Of a stretch of 64,000 bases of DNA, positions 58,601 to 64,000 are shown piece by piece (the stretch's first letter is position 1; every line of letters begins with the position of its first letter). The translations under genes and the position numbers were made by a program. Under the pieces are notes generated by a model. That model worked only from the letters and a program-made list of their open reading frames with translations. It searched no databases and was not told where the DNA came from. The DNA lies in assembly GCF_036588685.1 (NCBI RefSeq), contig NC_086379.1, forward strand, positions 18,399,862-18,463,861, written 5' to 3'. Origin of the DNA: Mytilus trossulus. Lineage: Eukaryota; Mollusca; Bivalvia; Mytilida; Mytilidae.

Positions 58601-60071
58601 CCTAGGTAAATTATGTAATGTCCATATAGAGACAACAACCCAGAATGCATGTACATATACAATACATATACGTAAAATGAGTATAATTTTGTGTTTGCAT
58701 AACACACAAGACATAATAATAAGAGTACTTAATAAGTAAGTCTCACTCATTATATGACCCTTTTAATATAATAACAGATGAAATAAATTGCTTTGCCAAG
58801 CACAGCTGGATACAACCGCAGATGTCCAACCCTGAAAAGTTTGGGCCAAATGGACACAATATTCACGCTTGATACAGGTATGAATTTGGATTGTGATCAA
58901 ATTTTTGACACATAATAGGTTTCTGACACAGAATAACTGTAGTCAAAGAACTTAAAATTGTTTATATGATTTGAATTTTTATTTAATGTTTTGCTTTTGT
59001 GCAATACACTATTGCATGCTATGATGTTGTGAATTCAAATTTCTAATGGAGTTTGCAACCATAATTACCCATTTAAATACATCATAAAAGTTTTAAAATA
59101 TAAAAAGACATACATAGTCTTGGCTAAAATTAATATTAATTAATAGTAACTGTTAAATTTAATTGACACTCAGACAGCTATAAATCACCTCAAAACAATC
59201 ATGATGCCATTTCTTAATACATATTTTACAAGCAGTGTAAGGGAGTAAATCAAATATTGTTTTTTAAACTGATTAGGAATACCTCCCTTACACTGCTTTT
59301 AAATTGTTTCAATTGTCCTTAACCAGTGTCCCTTATTCCAAAATGGTTTAAGTCCCAACCTCCCTTTAGTTGTTACTGAGACTACTTTAACACATATATG
59401 TGTTATAGTAGTCTCAGGTTATTATAAACCTTGTGTTAAAATTTTATTGATTTCAATTTATTATAGTAAAGTTATTATCCGGAAACCACCTGTTTTCAGA
59501 CAATGCTGACAACACAACGCTGATGATACATGTAGCTACATTGTATAAACCACTGAAACACTTTTAATTTTTGCGGTTGTATAAATAGTGCAAAATATTG
59601 TGTTGTTTTATCCTACAATGTCCTTGAGTGTTATAGAGACGAATCCATTGCTTGTGATGTAACTGACAAAATCAATAATCAAACCTCTGGTTTAGCTGTT
59701 ACATCGCTTATAACATCACATCCCATGGAATCAACTGGTGCATCTCTGTTTTTTCTCATTTCATGTATATTTTTTAACTGATCTCTCCAAGTAGATGGTT
59801 CCCATTTCTCTTTCTTGATTGCTCCTACGTTATTATAACTGGTATCAGTCTCATATTTGATCTCTACTTTCTCCTTCTTCACTTTTCGTTTAAGCGTTTT
59901 GATCGCATCATTTGCCTCTTTGTTGCATTTTTGGGAGCTCTCAGTCCTTTTGAAAAGTTGGGATCTGGTAACACTAGGTGAATTGAAATACTTCGATTCA
60001 TGTGTGTCAGTCATAATAAAACGAATTGTCCTTGTGCTCTGCAAAATTTTGAAGTTTCTAACTGTAAACAT
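55421..60071 (-). CDS. NTHL1: Endonuclease III-like protein 1 (bifunctional DNA glycosylase/AP lyase)
   Basis: Four exons read 60071-59685, 57728-57558, 56816-56551 and 55607-55421 and join in frame to 336 residues. The enzyme removes oxidised pyrimidines in base excision repair, in nucleus and mitochondrion. Visible features: [23 protein letters not shown] before the catalytic domain; [17 protein letters not shown] (exon 2); the helix-hairpin-helix LTGVGPKMA with catalytic Lys223; GVDTHVHR with Asp242; and the 4Fe-4S set Cys293-X6-Cys300-X2-Cys303-X5-Cys309. All key residues are present and the length is close to human (~304-312). The Lys-rich tail after the cluster is longer than in human. 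The gene overlaps duplicated segments A2/X/B2; exon 2 exists in a second identical copy at 52635-52805. Convergent with the LRR gene and head-to-head with the gene at 60374. Confidence 0.95.
56287..56420 (+). repeat. GATTGCCAATGAGACA family, fragment
   Basis: AGAAGATGTGGTATGAGTGC, GGTCTTCAACACGGAACCTT, CACACGGAACAGCAA. In segment X between NTHL1 exons 3 and 4. Confidence 0.7.
56551..56816 (-). CDS. NTHL1: NTHL1 exon 3: HhH motif, catalytic Lys and Asp
   Basis: Acceptor TTTTAG, donor GTAATT; 88 codons plus 2 nt. Carries LTGVGPKMA and [13 protein letters not shown]. Lies entirely in segment X, which is missing from duplicate copy 1. Confidence 0.95.
57456..58598. repeat. Segmental duplication copy B2
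   Basis: Second copy of B, containing the functional NTHL1 exon 2; homology starts at the shared TATCATTTTGG and ends at ATTATCTA. Confidence 0.95.
57558..57728 (-). CDS. NTHL1: NTHL1 exon 2 (functional copy, in segment B2)
   Basis: Acceptor TTTAAG, donor GTATTA; 57 codons. [20 protein letters not shown] through LIYPVGFWK matches the human exon closely. Confidence 0.93.
59231..59297. repeat. Hairpin AGCAGTGTAAGGGAG / CTCCCTTACACTGCT
   Basis: Perfect 15-bp stem with a 37-nt loop inside the reversed repeat. Confidence 0.8.
59376..59417. repeat. 42-bp near-perfect palindrome
   Basis: CTGAGACTACTTTAACACAT and its reverse complement meet with no loop; one mismatched pair. Confidence 0.85.
59685..60071 (-). 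CDS. NTHL1: NTHL1 exon 1
   Basis: 129 codons, phase 0, donor GTTTGA (weak but in the position conserved with the human V-R/Y-RYQV junction). The N-terminus [20 protein letters not shown] is basic and hydrophobic without acids, followed by a second in-frame Met at 60014. Confidence 0.9.
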
Positions 60072-60153
60072 GCAGAGAAAGCGAAAATAAATATTGCACG
60101 TGTTAATGTTTGTTTACATAATAAAAAAAATATCCCGCGGTAATTTCAGCTCC

Positions 60154-60161
60154 ACTTCCGG
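60154..60161. promoter_or_regulatory. ETS/GABP-type site in the NTHL1 / PRPS-like divergent promoter
   Basis: ACTTCCGG lies between two divergent start codons (60071 minus and 60374 plus) in the only locally GC-richer patch, near CCCGCGG. Such motifs are typical of bidirectional housekeeping promoters; function is inferred. Confidence 0.45.
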
Positions 60162-60373
60162 TTTTACTTTCACTTTGCGAATTGTTCAAAACCCACATTT
60201 GGAGAACAAATTTCCCGAATGCATCTATGAAAACTAAAACTACTCCATCGACTACATAAAATGTGTGATTTGTTTGATTTATGATCACAGTAATTGTTTC
60301 TGTTATTCTCCTTAGAATGTCAAGGTCATTCAGAGTTTAGTCTAAGGGGAGATAATTACTAAACCAAGAAAAC

Positions 60374-60459
60374 ATGGCATCTTCTGGACCTGGTATAAAA
60401 TGTCCAATGTTGCTTCTAGCGGGAAATTCTCACCCAGAGCTTGTGCAATTAATAGCAAA
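60374..60459 (+). CDS. First coding exon of a probable ribose-phosphate pyrophosphokinase (PRPS) family gene
   Basis: ATG at 60374; 28 codons plus 2 nt before donor GTATGA at 60460. The peptide begins MASSGPGIKCPMLLLAGNSH and continues PELVQLIAK. The (V/L)xxGNSHPEL pattern is the N-terminal beta-strand/loop of PRPP synthetases (compare KIFVGNSHPELG in fungal enzymes). PRPS makes PRPP from ribose-5-phosphate and ATP. It could equally be a PRPS-associated protein. The remaining exons were not found within the window, so the call rests on one short exon. Confidence 0.5.
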
Positions 60460-60572
60460 GTATGATATTTTAAAGAAGCTGCTTCTAATATGTTTTGTTG
60501 TCATCCATTTTCTAATCTAAACAAACACAAAATTATAGCATCTAGATTTTTTTTTTGTGTCTTTGCCTTTGG

Positions 60573-60598
60573 GCAAGGATTTGTATACAAATCCTTGC
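60573..60598. repeat. 26-bp perfect palindrome
   Basis: GCAAGGATTTGTA followed by its exact reverse complement, 114 bp into the first intron of the PRPS-like gene. Confidence 0.85.
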
Positions 60599-61019
60599 TT
60601 TGGGTATCTGACTCATTATAGGACATACTTAAAACATTCAAACTACAAGAAGCATGACTAAAATAGAAAACACAACAAATCTTAGAAAAAAAAATGTCAG
60701 ACCAGGACAATTTGACCAAGTTGATGCTACAGACATGATACAGATAGAATATCATGAACAGCCCATCAGGGCTAAAGGTAGCTGCTGACCCATAGCTCTT
60801 AGGTTCTTATTATATATTTTGACTATGTGTGGTTCTGTAACTAGGCTCATGGAAGCCAGCGACTGGACCAAAAATGCCCCTAAAGTGACAGATGCTCCAG
60901 AAAAAAATAAGTCCGAATAATTATGATGTCTTGAAAGGAGCTATTTTAATTCTGATGTCACAGAAAAAAAATTGAGTAGCCTTTCTAGAAGTCATTATTA
61001 TTTAGACTGGGCCATAATA

Positions 61020-62450
61020 TTTTAAAGTATTAAAGGGAAAATTCGCGATTTTTTACTTATGGTTTAAATATGTTCATTATGACAAAATATATATATTCAC
61101 AAAGTTTTATCGCTATATGTCCAGTAATAAAGGAGAAATTCAACAATTAATGAAAAATTATTAACTACTTCCTGTAGGTCGTGACGTTTTCTCCTGGTTT
61201 TTGCATGCCGGGAATTAAAATACAATCAGTAAAAGTCTTGGTTTTTAATGATATTTAAACGTAATCGTAAGCGCGCCGATGACTTATGGTTTATCTAATA
61301 AACATCCGATAATAAGAAGATAAGACGCACAGACGTGCAATTGTACACATTCATGAAATAAATTTTCTATGTTAAACGTATATATTCGAATTATTTCTGT
61401 AGACAACCAAAAAAGTTATAAATTTATTAATTAATGCATTTTCGGACTGATATATGAGGTGAACAAATTAAAGTACAATAATCTGTAAAGACAATATGTT
61501 GGTGTACTCTTATTGACCTTTTACTATCTCTGCTATGACTAGATGTATACGATGTGTGTATTCACGGTTCTGTGGCAAATTGAATACTCGTAGATGGCTT
61601 GTTGAAAGGTAAATTGTTATTTGCACTTCGGTATTTAACCACGCCTCTAGGGCACACCTTGCCAGGTGTGACTGTCTATTCGGATCAGTGGATTATAAAA
61701 CAAGGGAGCATTCAATAAACAATTCTATAATACAAATTCAAGTTTGTGACAAATAAAAATAGATCGCCGTGGAATTATTTAATTATATTTGCTGTATCAT
61801 TTATTTCAATTCAAATATATTAATTTACTAAGTAATAAACAATTTTCGGTTAAAGACGGGAAACTTAATTCATGTGTCAGAATGAAATGATATACACCTC
61901 TTGTCCTTGATTTATGTCTCATTAAAAAGGGGAAATTAGAAATAGCTTTACCAAAGCATTTTGATTTTCTTTATTAGGCAAAAAATGTACGAGAACACTT
62001 ACATTTAGACTTTTGAAAGCCATGTTTTAATAGATATCTGAAACTATCTGAAGATAAGTAGATAACTCTACCGAAGCGGAGTATAATATGTACGAACAAA
62101 GAAAAAAATTGTTTTTAAATCTTTGCACATTTATGATTAATTATTGTTATCTATTACTCATTCAACTACTTAATTGGTACCCAAAATATTTCTACCGCTT
62201 GGCATTAAAACTCGGTGTAGTAGGAAGGGGTTATTACATATACTAGATTATATTATTTGGATGAGGATTTGAGCTATCCTATAAAACACATTTATTAGTT
62301 AACTACATTCGAGACCAAAGGATATTAACTTAAATGATTCAATTAACTTTACTCACATAGTACTTATATTTCTATCTTATGATTTTTGCGTGCTTGTTTT
62401 TATAGAGCAGTTTATAAAATGGTCCAAAAATTTATCATAAAATCATAACT
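61020..62450. other. Unassigned, probably intron of the PRPS-like gene
   Basis: No exon continuing the PRPS family, and no element termini that I can define. Confidence 0.5.
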
Positions 62451-62454
62451 AAAA

Positions 62455-62864
62455 ATGTCTTGTTCGGAGAATGATAGTACTATAACAGTTGTTCCAGTCA
62501 GTCAAAAGAGTCAGATTTTGACGAGTATGGTCATTTTGGGTACGCACTAGAGCCAGAGTATACCGAAGAAGAGCTCCATGAAATGGAAGCTGCAGAAAGT
62601 TCCCGAAATCAAGATATCCTTAGCAACCATCGCTAGTTTTTAAAACACAGATTGGTGTTCGTGTACTAAATGCATACTTATGCCGTTATTAACGGAATGT
62701 CTTTGTTGCCACGAATTTACTCTCTTTGATGGTAATATTGAATTGGGTGAATGCATTAGTAACCGCATCGATTTCAGAACAGTTTGTCTGAACCCGGTTG
62801 TTCTTGAAACTAACTATATAATTTTTTTTAAGTACAATCGTATTCATATTATACATGTTAAATG
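62455..62864 (+). pseudogene. Broken ORF with P2RX7 C-terminal-like Cys-rich domain
   Basis: From about 62499 one frame reads QSKESDFDEYGHFGY then ALEPEYTEEELHEMEAAESS and hits TAG at 62633. After a frame change, TDWCSCTKCILMPLLTECLC runs from about 62649 and continues CHEFTL...RTVCLNPVVLETNY to a stop near 62864. The acidic EPEYTEEEL segment followed by DWC.C..C..MP...ECLCC matches the intracellular Cys-rich domain of P2X7 receptors. That domain also occurs in many repeated, transposon-associated invertebrate ORFs. The stop and frameshift between halves suggest a pseudogene; an intron is less likely. It would sit in an intron of the PRPS-like gene. Confidence 0.55.
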
Positions 62865-62869
62865 AATGA

Positions 62870-64000
62870 ACAAATATTAAACCTATCTGTTTATTGTTTT
62901 CCGCCCATGTCTGCTCATCGCCAGAAATAAAGTTTGTCGCACGAAAAAATGGTGTTAATTCCAGAGTCAAAATTTAAAGAACTTATTTTCCATGTTTTCT
63001 GGTATTGTTCGAAAGAGAATTGACCTAACAGAAGAATTACTATCTTAGGCTGTCAGTAACACATGTAGAGCAGTGGGTCGTTGTTGAACATGTAAATCTT
63101 AATAAAGTGTATCATCTGTTAAATTTGCAGGTCACTGAAAGGAGAAGTTCCATACGGAAGTAGGTTTTGAGATTGATATTTTTTTAAATCCAGTGACACA
63201 TTTTACATGCGTATTCTTGAACGTTTGATACATCATTTACTCTCAAATTGCAAAAAAACGAAAACTTCCACTTGTATTTAGAGTATTTGTTGATATAGTC
63301 CTCGTCTCACAACGTATAATACTCTATCTATTTGACCAACGATGTTCAAAAACAAAAGACAACGAATTTTATGTCATCCTTCCCTATTTTTGAATGTACT
63401 TATAAGGCTGTTCAACTGGCAAGAATATAGCTAAAGCGGACAAGCAGTTTTAAATTGCTATCATATCACGGCAAGAAAGAAAATAAATCCCGAAATTGAT
63501 TTGAAACTTTAATACTCAATAGTTTTCCTAGAAAATACTCACACCCCTTTGGGATTATTAGTGTACGTCCAGTTGCATATATTTTACTTGAATGTCGGAA
63601 CAATTGTGATGATGACGAATTTCTTCCTTTATTCGAGAAAAATTTAATTGATATATAAAACTGGGATTTTACTATGTTCATACCTTCGATGAACCAAAGC
63701 AAGATATATATCGACCTGTATTTAAATCAACCTGGTTCTCTTCTTCTTTTGGTATACAATATAGTCTGATACATGTATATATTTTAAATTGCACTATAGT
63801 TCCGTAACTTTCTATCCAGGCGTATAAGCCAACATCGACAAGTGCGTACATTTTTTAAATCAATATTTTTGGTATGTTCCAGTCTGTCCTTTACTATTGA
63901 CAAATTACATTTTCCCAAATTAACCCTCGGAAAAAATATGTATATAGATTTTTATTTCTTCAAATCTTTTTTTTTGGTGGTATTTTTTATATTTTCATAA
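62870..64000. other. Unassigned right edge
   Basis: One short plus-strand frame near 63517-63657 reads KYSHPFGIISVRPVAYILLE and continues CRNNCDDDEFLPLFEKNLID; codon-like but unrecognised. Confidence 0.3.

Larger units (their letters stand above)
58794..59585 (-). repeat. Shorter reversed copy of the 38.6-40.8 kb repeat
   Basis: Starts GGATACAACCGCAGATGTCC, with ATTTGGATTGTGATCAAAT and AGGTTTCTGACACAGAATAA shared in reverse with 40630-40800; ends TTTTTGCGGTTGTATAAA, the reverse of 38641. Lies in NTHL1 intron 1. Confidence 0.7.

Noticed and set aside
63466..63702. 78-codon minus-strand frame near the right edge
   Set aside because: No signal peptide, splice sites or recognisable motif; the opposite strand looks equally codon-like.

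Overview
The window is AT-rich invertebrate nuclear DNA with intron-split genes and very dense interspersed repeats. Introns are mostly 0.3-5 kb with clean GT-AG borders. Several repeat families match, from memory, elements that are abundant in marine mussels (Mytilus). Examples are the family carrying 'GTATGATTGCCAATGAGACA', the 'GGGGCATTATGTTTT' family and the 'GTGACGCTCATATGAAAATA' family. A bivalve close to Mytilus is the best inference; it has not been checked against a database.

Layout. (1) 794-21601, plus strand: the last 14 coding exons (589 residues) of a paladin (PALD1) orthologue. The 5' part lies upstream of the window. Both CX5R phosphatase-like loops are visible. (2) 21602-31134: intergenic and repeat-rich. 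It holds a first coding exon of a small secreted peptide (minus strand, 25100-25235, with a TATA box). It also holds a decayed, frameshifted copy of a multicopy invertebrate gene family with a Cys-rich tail (about 27000-28610). (3) 31135-49880, plus strand: a complete 14-exon gene for a 588-residue leucine-rich-repeat protein with a disordered N-terminus and a C-terminal coiled coil. (4) 55421-60071, minus strand: a complete 4-exon NTHL1 (endonuclease III-like DNA glycosylase, 336 residues) with catalytic Lys/Asp and the 4Fe-4S cysteines. (5) 60374 onward, plus strand: the first coding exon of what looks like a ribose-phosphate pyrophosphokinase family gene. It is head-to-head with NTHL1 across about 300 bp that contain an ETS-type motif. 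(6) 61000-64000: mostly unassigned, with a broken P2RX7-C-terminal-like Cys-rich ORF fragment at 62455-62864.

The most striking structure is a near-identical segmental duplication around the 3' half of NTHL1, arranged A1-B1-A2-X-B2: A = 50809-52532 and 53677-55400; B = 52533-53676 and 57456-58598; X = 55401-57455. Copy 1 has lost X, and with it the NTHL1 catalytic and Fe-S exons, but keeps a perfect orphan copy of NTHL1 exon 2. It is either a very recent tandem duplication followed by a deletion, or a false duplication from assembling two haplotypes.

Much of the remaining DNA is short inverted-repeat elements. Several have readable termini and target-site duplications: TTA at 9869-10061 and 37698-38008, ATATGG at 6260-6526, and TA or TTAA at others. 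There are also a 41-bp minisatellite, ~125-bp divergent tandem arrays, and a 162-bp near-perfect palindrome in the last intron of the LRR gene. I found no convincing new multi-gene system. The notable items are the NTHL1 locus rearrangement and several undescribed-looking repeat architectures.
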